This document shows positions 16,890 to 26,574 of a stretch of DNA of 64,000 nucleotides, one piece after another. A model generated the notes under the pieces. The model had not been told where the DNA came from, searched no databases, and worked only from the letters and a program-made list of their open reading frames with translations. The translations under genes and the position numbers were made by a program. Source of the stretch: MPNP01 sp965221445. Lineage in GTDB: Bacteria > Pseudomonadota > Alphaproteobacteria > Rhodobacterales > Rhodobacteraceae. The stretch lies in assembly GCA_965221445.1 (NCBI GenBank), contig CBDCSF010000013.1:124001-188000 (forward strand), read 5' to 3'. Positions within the stretch are counted from its first letter, which is position 1. Each line of letters opens with the position of its first letter.

Positions 16890-17693
16890 TCAATTTCCCG
16901 GAAGAGGATTAACAAGAAGATTTTTAGTTGCTGTAACTATATCTTTTTTTCGCATCAGACTTTCACCAATCAAGAAACTTCTAATTCCAGCTGTTGCCAA
17001 ATAGTCCAAATCCTTTCTAGTGAAGAGACCCGATTCTGAAACCACATGAATACCAGCAGGAATTTTCTTTACCAATTCCAGAGAAGTATCCAGGCTTACC
17101 TCGAATGTATTCAGGTTTCGGTTGTTGATGCCAATAAGATTGGACTTAAATTCAAGTGCTCTTTCCAACTCCTGCAAATTGTGAACTTCAACAAGGACAT
17201 CCATACCTAAAGCAATAGCAGATTCTTCAAGTTCCTTGGCCAAATCATCCTCAATCATGGCCAGAATCAACAAGATACAGTCTGCTCCCAGGGAACGAGC
17301 TTCATATATCTGGTACGGGTCCAACATAAAATCCTTGCGAAGGGTTGGAAGACTTACCGCCTTGGATATTTCCTCAAGATACTTTCCCTTACCCTGAAAA
17401 CTTGGTGAATCAGTGAGGACAGAAATACATGTTGCTCCTCCTGCTTCATAAGCCTTTGCCAATTCAAGTGGATTGAAATCCTTCCTGATTATACCCTTGG
17501 AAGGGCTCGCTTTCTTTACTTCTGCAATAAGACCATACCCCTGACTACTTGCAGAAATCAGGGATTTTCTAAAACCCTTGGGGGGACTCTGTTCTTGTAT
17601 CAAGTCCTCCAGAACACTTAACCGGTACCGGGATTTTAGGTTCTTTATTTCTTCAATCTTGTAAGATCGGATTTTTTCAAGGATAGAGTTCAC
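16890..17693 (-). CDS. trpC: Indole-3-glycerol phosphate synthase
   Basis: The 267-residue TIM-barrel protein shows LIAEVKKASPSKGIIR, YEAGGATCISVLTD, LRKDFMLDPYQIYEARSLGADCILLI, VHNLQELERAL, GINNRNLNTFEV and SESGLF, which supply the catalytic lysines and glutamate and phosphate binding. It closes the indole ring in tryptophan synthesis. There is no fused phosphoribosylanthranilate isomerase. GTG 17693 fits the usual family start (VNSILEKI); TTG 17702, overlapping the trpD stop, is an alternative. The gene sits downstream of trpD and upstream of moaC in one compact minus-strand operon. Confidence 0.96.
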   Translation of the reverse strand: MNSILEKIRSYKIEEIKNLKSRYRLSVLEDLIQEQSPPKGFRKSLISASSQGYGLIAEVKKASPSKGIIRKDFNPLELAKAYEAGGATCISVLTDSPSFQGKGKYLEEISKAVSLPTLRKDFMLDPYQIYEARSLGADCILLILAMIEDDLAKELEESAIALGMDVLVEVHNLQELERALEFKSNLIGINNRNLNTFEVSLDTSLELVKKIPAGIHVVSESGLFTRKDLDYLATAGIRSFLIGESLMRKKDIVTATKNLLVNPLPGN

Positions 17694-17698
17694 AACTC

Positions 17699-18709
17699 TC
17701 AACTGTTTGTTATGGAAACAAGTCGATTCAACTTTGCTTTTGCCGAACCGGAATCAATACTATCTTTAGCCAATTCTACACCTTGAGGCAAGGTTTCTGC
17801 CTTGCCAGCAATTACCAGGGCACAGGATGAATTCAGTAAAACTGCATCACGATAAGGGGAAGGGGTGCCATTCAGCAGATCAGATATGGCAGTCGCATTG
17901 ACCTCAGGTGTACCTCCCTTGATTGACTCAAGTGAATGTACGGGAAGTCCTGCTTCCTCGGGATGAAGGGTCTTTTCAATAACTTCCCCGTTTTTCAATT
18001 CGGCAATATGGGTTAATCCTGAAATGGAAACCTCATCAGTCCCATCTTCACCATGAACAACCCAGGCTACATGGGTTCCTAGTTCCTTTAGCGTACTGGC
18101 CATCGGTACAATTAATTGTTTGGCGAAAGCCCCTGTCAACTGAAAACCAACTTTGGCAGGGTTGGTTAAAGGTCCCAATATATTGAATATTGTCCGAATA
18201 CCCAATTCCTGTCGAACGGGCATGACATGTTTCATGGCCGGGTGATGCATCGGGGCCATCATAAATCCTATTCCCGCCTTTTCAATTGCTTCATTAACAA
18301 TTTCGGGTCCTACCATAACATTAATACCCAGGTGGGAGAGGGCATCAGCAGCTCCGGATTTGGATGAAAGGTTTCTATTACCATGCTTGGCTACTGGGAC
18401 ACCAGCCCCTGCAACAACCAAGGCAGTTGCAGTTGATATGTTTAAAGTCCCTTTGCCATCTCCGCCAGTACCAACAATATCCATGGCTTTGATCGGAGCG
18501 GTGACCTCAAGACATTTGTTGCGCATTACTGAGGCCGCACCAGCAAACTCATCTATAGTTTCCCCTCGCATCTTCATGGCCATAAGCAATCCTGCAATAT
18601 GAACTGGTGAAACCTTTCCTTCCATTATTTCAAAGAAGGCCTTTTCAGTCTGTGCTCTGGACAAGGGTCCTTCACAGGCAACCGAGATCAATTGTTTAAA
18701 AGTATCCAT
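17699..18709 (-). CDS. trpD: Anthranilate phosphoribosyltransferase
   Basis: The 336-residue protein has the family motifs DIVGTGGDGKGTLNISTATALV (PRPP binding), KHGNRNLSSKSGAADALSHLG, FMMAPMHHPAMKHVMPVRQELG and RTIFNILGPLTNPAKV. It joins anthranilate to PRPP, the second step of tryptophan synthesis. It follows trpG by ten bases. Length and motifs are normal. Confidence 0.97.
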   Translation of the reverse strand: MDTFKQLISVACEGPLSRAQTEKAFFEIMEGKVSPVHIAGLLMAMKMRGETIDEFAGAASVMRNKCLEVTAPIKAMDIVGTGGDGKGTLNISTATALVVAGAGVPVAKHGNRNLSSKSGAADALSHLGINVMVGPEIVNEAIEKAGIGFMMAPMHHPAMKHVMPVRQELGIRTIFNILGPLTNPAKVGFQLTGAFAKQLIVPMASTLKELGTHVAWVVHGEDGTDEVSISGLTHIAELKNGEVIEKTLHPEEAGLPVHSLESIKGGTPEVNATAISDLLNGTPSPYRDAVLLNSSCALVIAGKAETLPQGVELAKDSIDSGSAKAKLNRLVSITNS

Positions 18710-18719
18710 AATTCCAAAT

Positions 18720-19292
18720 TCAGTGAGTTAATTTCAAAAAATTATCAAGTATGTTCAAACCCTCCTTGGTTGCTATACTTTCTGGATGAAACTGCACACC
18801 ATGGATAGGATAATTTTTATGCCGAAGTCCCATTATCGTGCCATCCTTCAGCCAACCATTAACTTTCAGACATTGGGGAAGTGTTTCCCTTTCTACCACT
18901 AGTGAATGATAACGTGTAGCCATAACAGGTGAGTTTAACCCTGCCAGGATACCGGTTCCATCATGTTCAATCCGTCCCATTTTACCATGGACTATTTCAT
19001 CGTTGATAATTGTGCGGCCACCAAATGCTACCCCAATTACCTGATGCCCCAGACAAACTCCCAAAAGAGGAATTTTTGCATCAGCAGCACTTTTCGCGAG
19101 ACTAATACAGACTCCTGTCTTATCCGGGCCACAAGGGCCTGGGGAAAGAATAATTCCCTTGGGATTTTGTACGACAACCTCCTCTGAGGTAATTTCGTTG
19201 TTTCTGTAAACCTTTACTTCAGCACCGAGTACTCCAAGGTATTGAACTAGGTTAAAGGTAAAACTATCGAAGTTATCAATTAGTACATACAT
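18720..19292 (-). CDS. trpG: Anthranilate synthase component II (glutamine amidotransferase)
   Basis: The 190-residue class I amidotransferase has the nucleophile cysteine in LLGVCLGHQVIGVAFGG, SPGPCGPD (oxyanion region) and the His-Glu pair in GVQFHPESIAT. It provides ammonia to TrpE. It is a separate gene, not fused to trpE as in some Alphaproteobacteria. It could also serve PabB (a shared subunit), since no pabA is seen here. The 91-base gap after trpE contains no obvious attenuator. Confidence 0.95.
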   Translation of the reverse strand: MYVLIDNFDSFTFNLVQYLGVLGAEVKVYRNNEITSEEVVVQNPKGIILSPGPCGPDKTGVCISLAKSAADAKIPLLGVCLGHQVIGVAFGGRTIINDEIVHGKMGRIEHDGTGILAGLNSPVMATRYHSLVVERETLPQCLKVNGWLKDGTIMGLRHKNYPIHGVQFHPESIATKEGLNILDNFLKLTH

Positions 19293-19383
19293 CGACTTAT
19301 CTCGGAGTGTGGCAGGTTTCCTACGAATTTGATTTTAGCAATGATATCTGGTTATTGATGGTAAATAATTTCAGCGGTAGCGT

Positions 19384-20892
19384 TTAGTCATTGATTTCAG
19401 GTATAAACTGGGGAGCAACCTCGGCGGCTTTCCTCAAGGCCATGGATTTTGATACGGTTTCCTGCCACTCCGCTTCCGGGTCGCTGTCAACTACAATTCC
19501 ACCACCGGCCTGAATATAGAGTTTGTTATCCTTTATGACCGAAGTCCTGAGTGCAATACACATGTCCATGTCACCATTGGATGAGAAATAACCCACGCCT
19601 CCTGCATATACCCCCCGCTTGGTTTGTTCCAACTCATCAATGATTTCCATAGCACGAACCTTGGGGGCACCTGAAACAGTACCGGCAGGTAATCCAGCCA
19701 TCAGGGCAGACAGAGCATCCTCACCTTCTGACAATTCTCCCACAACATTCGATACAATATGCATGACATGTGAGTATCTTTCAATTACAAACTGCTCTGT
19801 CGGATTTACGGAACCTATTTTGGAAACACGGCCGACATCGTTTCTTCCCAGGTCCAGAAGCATTAAATGTTCTGCACATTCTTTTTCATCCGCAAGTAAG
19901 TTTTCTGCCAGTTCCCTGTCTTCCTCTGGTGTTTTCCCCCTTGGCCTTGTACCGGCAAGTGGACGAATGGTTATTTCATTGTCAGAGACCCTGACAAGTA
20001 TCTCGGGACTTGCCCCTATAACCTGAAAGTCCCCGAAATTAAAATAGAACATAAAAGGGGATGGGTTGGTTCTTCTAAGTGCACGGTAAAGAGAAATGGG
20101 CGGATGCGGAAATTCCATTTGCCATCTTTGACTTGGAACAACCTGAAAAATATCACCCTCGCGAATGTATTTCTTCGATTTTTCTACCATGGCAAGGAAT
20201 TCATCCTTCGGTGTTTCATTCACCAATTCAGCTGCCGTAACGGGCTCGGTATATTTCGTTGAATAATTGAAGGTAATCCTCTGAAGCTTGTTTAGGGTTC
20301 TTTCCAAACGATCAAAACCCTGAGCATAGGCACGTTCAGCGTCAATGGATTCATTGTACCATACAGGGCTTACCAACGTCAGTTCGTCTAGTACCCCATC
20401 AAGTACAGCGATCAGTGAGGGCCTCAACAGGAGAGCATCAGGTGTTCCTATTGTATCGGGATTTTTCAAGGGAAGGTTTTCAACCAATCTGACCATATCA
20501 TAGGACAGATATCCAAACAATCCAGCCGAGCTTGCAGGCAGATTCAAGGGCAGTTCGATAGAACTCGTCTTAATTAAATCTCTAAGACAGGTAAAAGGAT
20601 CCCCAGCTACAGAGTGAGAAGTAATTGGTTCAAATCCTTCCATCCATGACACATTCGAAGAATTTCCATCACATTGCCAGATCAAATCCGGTTCCATTCC
20701 CAGAATTGAATACCGACCTCTTTCTTCCCCTCCAGTTACCGACTCAAGTAGAAAGCAATTATCAGTACCATTTGCCAATTTCAGAAAAAGCGATACCGGT
20801 GTTTCCAGATCTGCAGGGATTTTGGAATAAAGTACCTGATTGTCGCCAGCATTGTATTTTGAAAAAAACTTGTCCAGAGAAGGAGAAATCAT
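19384..20892 (-). CDS. trpE: Anthranilate synthase component I
   Basis: The 502-residue chorismate-binding enzyme has the core motifs FQVVPSQRW, FYFNFGDFQVIGASPEILVR, IRPLAGTRPRGKTPEEDRELAENLLADEKECAEHLMLLDLGRNDVGRV and GTVSGAPKVRAMEIIDELE, plus the C-terminal IQAGGGIVVDSDPEAEWQE. The N-terminal domain has LLESVTGGEERGRYS, the region (LLES) involved in tryptophan feedback in this family. It follows the ppiD-like gene by nine bases, so trp transcription probably starts at or above that gene. This gene pair order is common in Alphaproteobacteria. Confidence 0.97.
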   Translation of the reverse strand: MISPSLDKFFSKYNAGDNQVLYSKIPADLETPVSLFLKLANGTDNCFLLESVTGGEERGRYSILGMEPDLIWQCDGNSSNVSWMEGFEPITSHSVAGDPFTCLRDLIKTSSIELPLNLPASSAGLFGYLSYDMVRLVENLPLKNPDTIGTPDALLLRPSLIAVLDGVLDELTLVSPVWYNESIDAERAYAQGFDRLERTLNKLQRITFNYSTKYTEPVTAAELVNETPKDEFLAMVEKSKKYIREGDIFQVVPSQRWQMEFPHPPISLYRALRRTNPSPFMFYFNFGDFQVIGASPEILVRVSDNEITIRPLAGTRPRGKTPEEDRELAENLLADEKECAEHLMLLDLGRNDVGRVSKIGSVNPTEQFVIERYSHVMHIVSNVVGELSEGEDALSALMAGLPAGTVSGAPKVRAMEIIDELEQTKRGVYAGGVGYFSSNGDMDMCIALRTSVIKDNKLYIQAGGGIVVDSDPEAEWQETVSKSMALRKAAEVAPQFIPEIND

Positions 20893-20901
20893 AAAAACCC
20901 T

Positions 20902-22764
20902 CTATTGCAGTTGCGAATGAACCGCATTCAAAATCTCCTGATTGATTTCCAGATTTGATTTACTAATCAGATCCACAGTGTAGGAATTAATGATATCACT
21001 TGATAACCCACCCTTGATTTGTGACTCAACAAAAGAAAGATAACCAGATATTTCCTCTGAATCATTATCTGGAGGGAGTATTTCATCTAATAAAACCAAA
21101 GCCACTCTGTTATCATCACCTGCAACAACAGCACCTTTAGCAACAGCCTCAATTTCAAAAACTTCCTGTATCATATTTTGTGGTGCATCCCGGATTGGAT
21201 CAACCCTTAGAACTTCAATTTCCTGTCTAGGTTCGCCTAAACCAATTGCACCAAATCCAACACCACCCTCCAAAGCTGCCAGATGCTCCTCTGCCACGAT
21301 TATTTTTTGCTTACCTAATTCGTCTGCAACCCAGTTTTCCTGAACCTGTTCCCTTACAATATCAAAGGGTTGCAACGCAGGAGGTATAGTCTGATCAAGA
21401 CGCATGGCAATGACGCCGCCGTTGTCAAGTTCCAACAATTCAGGGAAACTATTTTCATCAATTTGTACTACAGTATTTCGGAAAACGGCAAATTCAGTAA
21501 CTGGATCATCAGAAAGTGAATTGTACAGAATGGTTTCCAGCACCAGATCGGTTTCCTGTGCAAGCTCCTCAAGAGTGGCACCAGCAGCCAGTGAATCCTG
21601 ATAGCTTTCAAAATTATTCTGGATGGTCTCCACTGCAAGTTCAACACCTCTTTGCTGCATCAATTCTTCACGGACGTCCTCAAATGAAGTTTCCTTGGCT
21701 GGTATAATGCCATTAATTCTAAACAAGGCTGGCCCAACTGTTGATTGGATTGGTCCAAGAACACTTAATTCCTCAGTGGAAAAAACCAGATCTGCTTCTT
21801 CAGGGGAGAGATCAGCCCGTTGGACTTCACCCAAATCTATGTCTTCGATTTGGATTCCACTATCAATTACAATTTGGTCAAAATTTGAAGTACCGGAATT
21901 AATTTCTTCCAATGCCAAGGTGGCTTCTTCCGTTGTCGGGAAAACCAATCGGTCGACTATACGGCTTTCCGGCCGATTAAATTCATCAATTCTGGAATTG
22001 TATAATATCAGTAACTCATCCTCTGAAATACTAAATGAATCAGATATCATCTCGGGTGTCAACCAAGCGTAGGTTATCTCTCTTGTTGAGGGTAGGGTAA
22101 AATCGTCAGGGTTGTTATCGTAAAATGCTCTTAGATCAGAATCAGTAGCCTGTGGATCTGGGTTTTTGAGCATACTTTCAGTGATTTCAATCCAGCTAAA
22201 AGATCTCCTCTGGAAGTTGTGTTCGACGTAATTGTTCCAGAATACTTCAGATGGAAAAAGATCTGAAAGCAAAGAGCCACTCAATAACCCACGGGTAACT
22301 TCCTTCCGTACCACGTCATCAAACTCAGACCCTGTCAAACCCAGACTCTCCAGGGTAAAATTGTAGGCAGTTGTATCAAAGTTTCCATCAATTCCCTGGA
22401 AACTTGGTTCATTCCTGATTTGATCAAGAACAACATTGTCTCCGACTGAAATACCAATCTGGTAAGCTTCATTGTCCAAGGCCGCAGTTCGGGAAACAAT
22501 ACCAATTGCTTCACGATCGGCCCCAAGGGAGATTGCCTCAGAATAAGAAAGTTGTGTATTTATTCTGGTCGAAAGATTTCGTGTGACCTCCTGCAAGGCT
22601 TGGTAATACTCATCTATAGTAATTTCTTCATCACCTACGGAACCGATTTTATCGGCTACACCGGAGTAATTACCAATGCCGAAGCCCATCAATCCCAGGA
22701 TTAGCAACCCTAATAGAATCCAAACTGGGATGTTCATGGCTTTTTTGCGGGAAAACTTTGCCAT
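20902..22764 (-). CDS. ppiD: Membrane-anchored periplasmic folding factor, PpiD/SurA-like
   Basis: The 620-residue protein has a short basic N-terminus, one transmembrane segment (IPVWILLGLLILGLMGFGIG, residues ~13-32) and a large periplasmic part starting VADKIGSVGDEEITIDEYYQAL, the SurA_N-like chaperone domain. A central region near residues 240-380 has the arrangement of a parvulin domain but weak active-site conservation, as is usual in PpiD. It would assist folding of exported and outer-membrane proteins. Location just before trpE matches other Alphaproteobacteria. ATG 22764 is preferred over the TTG one codon upstream. Confidence 0.85.
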   Translation of the reverse strand: MAKFSRKKAMNIPVWILLGLLILGLMGFGIGNYSGVADKIGSVGDEEITIDEYYQALQEVTRNLSTRINTQLSYSEAISLGADREAIGIVSRTAALDNEAYQIGISVGDNVVLDQIRNEPSFQGIDGNFDTTAYNFTLESLGLTGSEFDDVVRKEVTRGLLSGSLLSDLFPSEVFWNNYVEHNFQRRSFSWIEITESMLKNPDPQATDSDLRAFYDNNPDDFTLPSTREITYAWLTPEMISDSFSISEDELLILYNSRIDEFNRPESRIVDRLVFPTTEEATLALEEINSGTSNFDQIVIDSGIQIEDIDLGEVQRADLSPEEADLVFSTEELSVLGPIQSTVGPALFRINGIIPAKETSFEDVREELMQQRGVELAVETIQNNFESYQDSLAAGATLEELAQETDLVLETILYNSLSDDPVTEFAVFRNTVVQIDENSFPELLELDNGGVIAMRLDQTIPPALQPFDIVREQVQENWVADELGKQKIIVAEEHLAALEGGVGFGAIGLGEPRQEIEVLRVDPIRDAPQNMIQEVFEIEAVAKGAVVAGDDNRVALVLLDEILPPDNDSEEISGYLSFVESQIKGGLSSDIINSYTVDLISKSNLEINQEILNAVHSQLQ

Positions 22765-22847
22765 CAATTAAACTCTAGTTTTGAAATAAGTGAATTTACC
22801 TAAATATTTTGTACACACAATTCAAGGGCTTCCCCCCGAATTCGAAG

Positions 22848-24086
22848 CTATTGTAAACCTAACTTGTTCAAGTTTGAACTTCTAATGAAATTTTGATTGT
22901 CTTTTGTAAACTGATCCATCCTATAGAAGAAGTCTTCAATCTGGTTTTGATCAATATTGGCATAGGCAATTCTAATCTGTTGCCCAACTATTCTAACACC
23001 ATCTGCTGGGTTGGGTTGTTCAAACATTGTATCTGGCAACATTAACATGTTGGTTTTTTGAAGTATACGCTTGACCAACTTGTCAGAAGGTATGTCAAAT
23101 GGGTGGGTAACGTAGGCAAAATATGCACCGCACCCCAGTAATTTCCATCCCTGTAGAGTTTCAAAGCCCTTTTCTATAGCTACTTTTCTTTTCAAAATTA
23201 TTTCTTTTTCTGCTTTCAGCCAGGGCATCAGGTTTCTCAGACCGAAAAGAGCACCTTTTTGACCCAACTGGTTTGGGCAAATGGAAACCGTGTCAAGATG
23301 CTTCTCAATTTGAGTTAAAAAATCTTCTGAAGCCAAAATTGCTCCCACTCTATGTCCTGTCAATCGGAAGGCTTTTGAAAATGAATAGAGATGAACAAAA
23401 TTCCGCTCCCAGCCAGGAAACTTAAATAATTCATGCAAGTCGTTATCAGGGGACAGAAAATCCCTATAGGTTTCGTCAACGATTAAAGTGAGGTCGTTTT
23501 CTTGGGCCAGTTGAAAAAACTTAAGAATGGTATCCCGTGAGTATTCCGCACCGCAGGGGTTATTTGGTGAAATCAGGAGAATTGCCTTGAGGTTCTTGGA
23601 AATCAGTTTCCTTGCACGTTCTACATCCGGTTGAAGGTCCATCTCAAGAGTTAGGGTTGTTGTATTTATCCCCATCATGTCCAACCACATTTTATGGTTG
23701 AAATACCAGGGAGCTGCAATCATTATGGAATCTCCAGGTTTGGCTAGGGCAGCAATGGAAGCAGCAAATGCCTGGTTACAACCGGATGTTACTGCGACTT
23801 GTGAGGGCCTGATTTCTCCTTTATACAACGACGACCACCTGTTGGCTATTTCTTCTCTTAGTTCAGGATTACCTAGGACGGGCCCATAAAGGTTCGAAGA
23901 AGGGTCGCTTTTTATGGATTCAACCAAATGATTTAGCAAATCATCATGGGGAGGGTCTACTGGAGCAGCCTGAGAAAGGTTTAGCAGCCCCAGGTTGGTT
24001 TCTCTTCGTGTTTCTAGAAGCCACCTTCTAGCATCCATGACGGGCGGGCTGATTGTATTTATAAGGTTGGGATTAAGTTGAACCAT
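22848..24086 (-). CDS. Class I/II PLP-dependent aminotransferase
   Basis: The 412-residue fold-type I enzyme has VAVTSGCNQAFAASIAALAKPGD, LLISPNNPCGAEYS (aspartate-aminotransferase-like NPxNPxG region), LIVDETYRDF and the PLP-lysine motif YSFSKAFRLTGHRVGAIL. The conserved Arg that binds the substrate carboxylate is likely in VRIVGQQIRIAYAN. Substrate cannot be named: it could act on aspartate, an aromatic or another amino acid. It lies 83 bases upstream of the ppiD-trp operon on the same strand and may be transcribed with it. Confidence 0.88.
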   Translation of the reverse strand: MVQLNPNLINTISPPVMDARRWLLETRRETNLGLLNLSQAAPVDPPHDDLLNHLVESIKSDPSSNLYGPVLGNPELREEIANRWSSLYKGEIRPSQVAVTSGCNQAFAASIAALAKPGDSIMIAAPWYFNHKMWLDMMGINTTTLTLEMDLQPDVERARKLISKNLKAILLISPNNPCGAEYSRDTILKFFQLAQENDLTLIVDETYRDFLSPDNDLHELFKFPGWERNFVHLYSFSKAFRLTGHRVGAILASEDFLTQIEKHLDTVSICPNQLGQKGALFGLRNLMPWLKAEKEIILKRKVAIEKGFETLQGWKLLGCGAYFAYVTHPFDIPSDKLVKRILQKTNMLMLPDTMFEQPNPADGVRIVGQQIRIAYANIDQNQIEDFFYRMDQFTKDNQNFIRSSNLNKLGLQ

Positions 24087-24288
24087 GGAACTTTGTATTC
24101 ATAAGTGAAAGAAAGCTAAACCAGGAAAAATATGGTTTTTCTCACTTTGGCTTGATATTTTTGTTTCCGCATAAATCACTTAGCAATTAACTTGGGTGAG
24201 GCTACTGGGATAGTGATGTCAATTAGAGATTTTTTCAGTAAATTCAAAGAAATTAAGTTGATTAAAATGTGGTATGAGGAGAATGAGT

Positions 24289-24648
24289 GTGATAGCAAAA
24301 GCAACTAAGCCAGCAAACCGGGACGGTGTTAAGCTCACAAGAGAAGAAATGAGAGTCAATATCGCAGATGATGCTTCGGTAAGGTTTCATATTGGATTGG
24401 AGAGGGGGACTTTGAAAGTTGAATTATATGTTCCTAGGGGTGTGGATATGCAGCAACCTCATGAACAAGACGAATGTTATATAATCACTAAGGGGAATGG
24501 CCAATTTGAAATGGGTGAACAAACTGTGGATTTTAAACCGGGAGATTTTCTTTTTGTTCCAGCTGGGATACCACATAGATTTGTAAATTTTGGTGAAGAA
24601 ATGGAAGCTTGGGTAATCTTTTATGGCCCCCTTGGGGGTGAAGGGTAA
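24289..24648 (+). CDS. Single-domain cupin protein
   Basis: About 119 residues with one cupin barrel: motif 1 is HEQDECYIITKGNGQFEMG and motif 2 is PGDFLFVPAGIPHRFVNF, supplying His/Glu/His metal ligands. Stand-alone cupins of this size have many roles and none is indicated here. Start choice: AGGAG at 24277-24281 fits GTG 24289 with a 7-base spacer; ATG 24274 and ATG 24283 are in frame but badly placed relative to that site. It is followed 11 bases later by a GNAT gene, suggesting an operon, and diverges from the aminotransferase. Confidence 0.82.
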   Translation: MIAKATKPANRDGVKLTREEMRVNIADDASVRFHIGLERGTLKVELYVPRGVDMQQPHEQDECYIITKGNGQFEMGEQTVDFKPGDFLFVPAGIPHRFVNFGEEMEAWVIFYGPLGGEG

Positions 24649-24659
24649 CAGGGAATACC

Positions 24660-25112
24660 ATGATGGATAGTGAAATACGTATTGAGAAATTGACTGTTAG
24701 CCATTGGGACTGTTGGAAACGTCTATGGAAAATGTACCTGGAATTCTATCAAACCAGCAGGACAGAAGAAATTTTCAAATTAACCTTCAACCGGCTAACA
24801 GATGATACCTTTACCGACTGTGAAGGATTTATCGCCATGCATAATGGACAAGGTGTAGGATTGGTCAATAGTCTTTACCATATTCACCTATGGCAAGAAC
24901 GGAAGATATGTTATCTCCAAGACTTGTTTGTGGATAAGGATTCTCGCAACAAGGGGATTGGGGCAAAACTTATTACGGCAATCTATGACAGGACTGATGA
25001 GCTGGGATTTGAAGGCGTTTACTGGACAACACAGGACTTTAATTCAGATGCTCGCAAATTGTATGACAAAATTGGAACATTAACTCCTTTCATAAAATAT
25101 GTCAGGCGCTAA
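24660..25112 (+). CDS. GNAT-family N-acetyltransferase
   Basis: The 150-residue protein has the acetyl-CoA-binding core ICYLQDLFVDKDSRNKGIGAKLITAIYDRTDELG (the RxxGxG-type P-loop reads RNKGIG) and the C-terminal strand VYWTTQDFNSDARKLYDKIG. It would acetylate a small molecule or peptide amine; substrate not predictable. Two consecutive ATGs are possible; AGGGAA lies just upstream. Likely co-transcribed with the cupin gene. Confidence 0.87.
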   Translation: MMDSEIRIEKLTVSHWDCWKRLWKMYLEFYQTSRTEEIFKLTFNRLTDDTFTDCEGFIAMHNGQGVGLVNSLYHIHLWQERKICYLQDLFVDKDSRNKGIGAKLITAIYDRTDELGFEGVYWTTQDFNSDARKLYDKIGTLTPFIKYVRR

Positions 25113-25204
25113 CGAGCCAGATCTGAACCAGAAAATTTATAGTTTTTGAAGTTGAGTGGACCGCTTTAAATTGAAATTGAAGATCTTCTTGATCACAATT
25201 GGTT

Positions 25205-25292
25205 TGGCGGAGAGACAGGGATTCGAACCCTGGGTACCCAAAGGTACAACGATTTTCGAGACCGCCCCGTTCGACCACTCCGGCACCTCTCC
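25205..25292 (-). tRNA. tRNA-Ser (anticodon CGA)
   Basis: Read on the minus strand it begins GGAGAGGTGCCGGAGTGG and ends TCTCTCCGCCA. The acceptor stem pairs GGAGAGG with TCTCTCC (one G-T pair), the T arm is CAGGG-TTCGAAT-CCCTG, and a long variable arm with GTACC/GGTAC pairing marks a class II tRNA. The anticodon loop CTCGAAA gives CGA, which reads UCG serine codons. The discriminator is G and CCA is encoded. Hand-folded. Confidence 0.95.
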
Positions 25293-25507
25293 ATTAGTAA
25301 TTTGTTCATGTAAATTAAATGATCAGGGTGGAGGATTTCAACAAATAGATACAAATTTAAGCGCTGGCATATCTGCGGAGTCAAATTAAGTGAAGCCATC
25401 ACGTGCTTCTCATGTTTCATAAAAGTTTAATATTTACACAAAAAAAAAGATACAAATAAGCGCTACATCAAAACTCGTTAGATCCCCTTATATTATAGGA
25501 GTTTTTG

Positions 25508-26548
25508 ATGAAAAAATTCATTGTTCTTGTTTCTACAATGATGATCTTTATGTTTGGAGCGTTTGCCGCTTCAGCTAGAGATCAAATTAGTATTGTAGGT
25601 TCATCTACGGTATTTCCATATACCCAGGCAGTAGCCGAACAATTTTCCAACCTGACAGGCTCTCCTTCTCCCATCGTTGAATCGACCGGTACAGGTGGAG
25701 GAATGAAGCTTTTCTGCGGCGGGATTGGAGAATCTCACCCAGATTTAACGGGTGCCTCACGGGCCATGAAAAAATCAGAATATGATCTTTGCAATGAGAA
25801 TGGCGTTACTGACATTTCTGAGGCTCTGATTGGATTTGATGGATTGTCGATCGCAGTATCACGATCAAGTGAACATGACTGGGACCTAACTCTTGAGGAA
25901 ATATTTTTGGCTTTGGCTGCAGAAGTTCCTCAGGATGGAAAAATGGTACCAAACTTTTACATGAAGTGGTCTGATATTAACCCTGATTTACCTGACCAGG
26001 ACATTTTGGCTTATGGTCCCCCTCCAACTTCTGGTACACGTGATGCCTTTGTTGAATTGGCAATGCATGTCGGATGTAAAAAATTACCATATATTGCTGA
26101 GAGTGGTATGGGTAAAGACAAGGCCTGGGTCAAAGAAAATTGTAGCAGGATGAGACAGGATGGACCATTTGTCGAGGCTGGTGAGAATGATAATCTTATT
26201 GTTCAAAGGCTGAATGCTGATCCTACTTCATTTGGCATTTTCGGTTATTCATTCCTGTTTGAAAACCTGGATACACTTAAGCCTGTAAAGGTTAACGGTG
26301 TGGTACCTGATTCAGAATCTATTGGCGATAAATCATATCCGATTTCCAGACCATTGTATTTTTATACAAAGAATGCCCACAGGGGAGTTATACCCAACTT
26401 CCAGGAGTTTATTGAAGAATATATGTCTGACGAAGCACTTAGCCCAGGTGGGTACCTTTCTGAAAGAGGACTAGTTACCTTGGGTGATGATGCAAGAATG
26501 CGGTTGCAAAATGCAGTCATCAATGGTGAAAACATGGATCCTAAGTAA
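25508..26548 (+). CDS. pstS: Phosphate ABC transporter, periplasmic phosphate-binding protein
   Basis: The 346-residue protein starts with a Sec signal peptide (KKFIVLVSTMMIFMFGAFAASA, cut near ASA-RDQ) and has the PstS signature ISIVGSSTVFPYTQAVAEQF, ESTGTGGGMKLFCGG and GPPPTSGTRDAFVELAM, which bind phosphate. ATG 25508 is set by TAGGAG six bases upstream. It is first in pstS-pstC-pstA. No clear Pho box was recognised upstream, although regulation by phosphate would be expected for this family. Confidence 0.95.
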   Translation: MKKFIVLVSTMMIFMFGAFAASARDQISIVGSSTVFPYTQAVAEQFSNLTGSPSPIVESTGTGGGMKLFCGGIGESHPDLTGASRAMKKSEYDLCNENGVTDISEALIGFDGLSIAVSRSSEHDWDLTLEEIFLALAAEVPQDGKMVPNFYMKWSDINPDLPDQDILAYGPPPTSGTRDAFVELAMHVGCKKLPYIAESGMGKDKAWVKENCSRMRQDGPFVEAGENDNLIVQRLNADPTSFGIFGYSFLFENLDTLKPVKVNGVVPDSESIGDKSYPISRPLYFYTKNAHRGVIPNFQEFIEEYMSDEALSPGGYLSERGLVTLGDDARMRLQNAVINGENMDPK

Positions 26549-26574
26549 ATCATCCTTTTTCACTAAATATAAAA

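Noticed and set aside
19619..20026. A 135-codon plus-strand frame inside trpE
   Set aside because: It is the antisense of the conserved TrpE core; its Ser-rich composition is typical of a shadow frame.
25156..25420. Two short frames, one on each strand, around 25.2-25.4 kb
   Set aside because: Both run through tRNA-Ser; the peptide pattern (such as RQGFEPWVP) is the familiar artefact of translating a tRNA.
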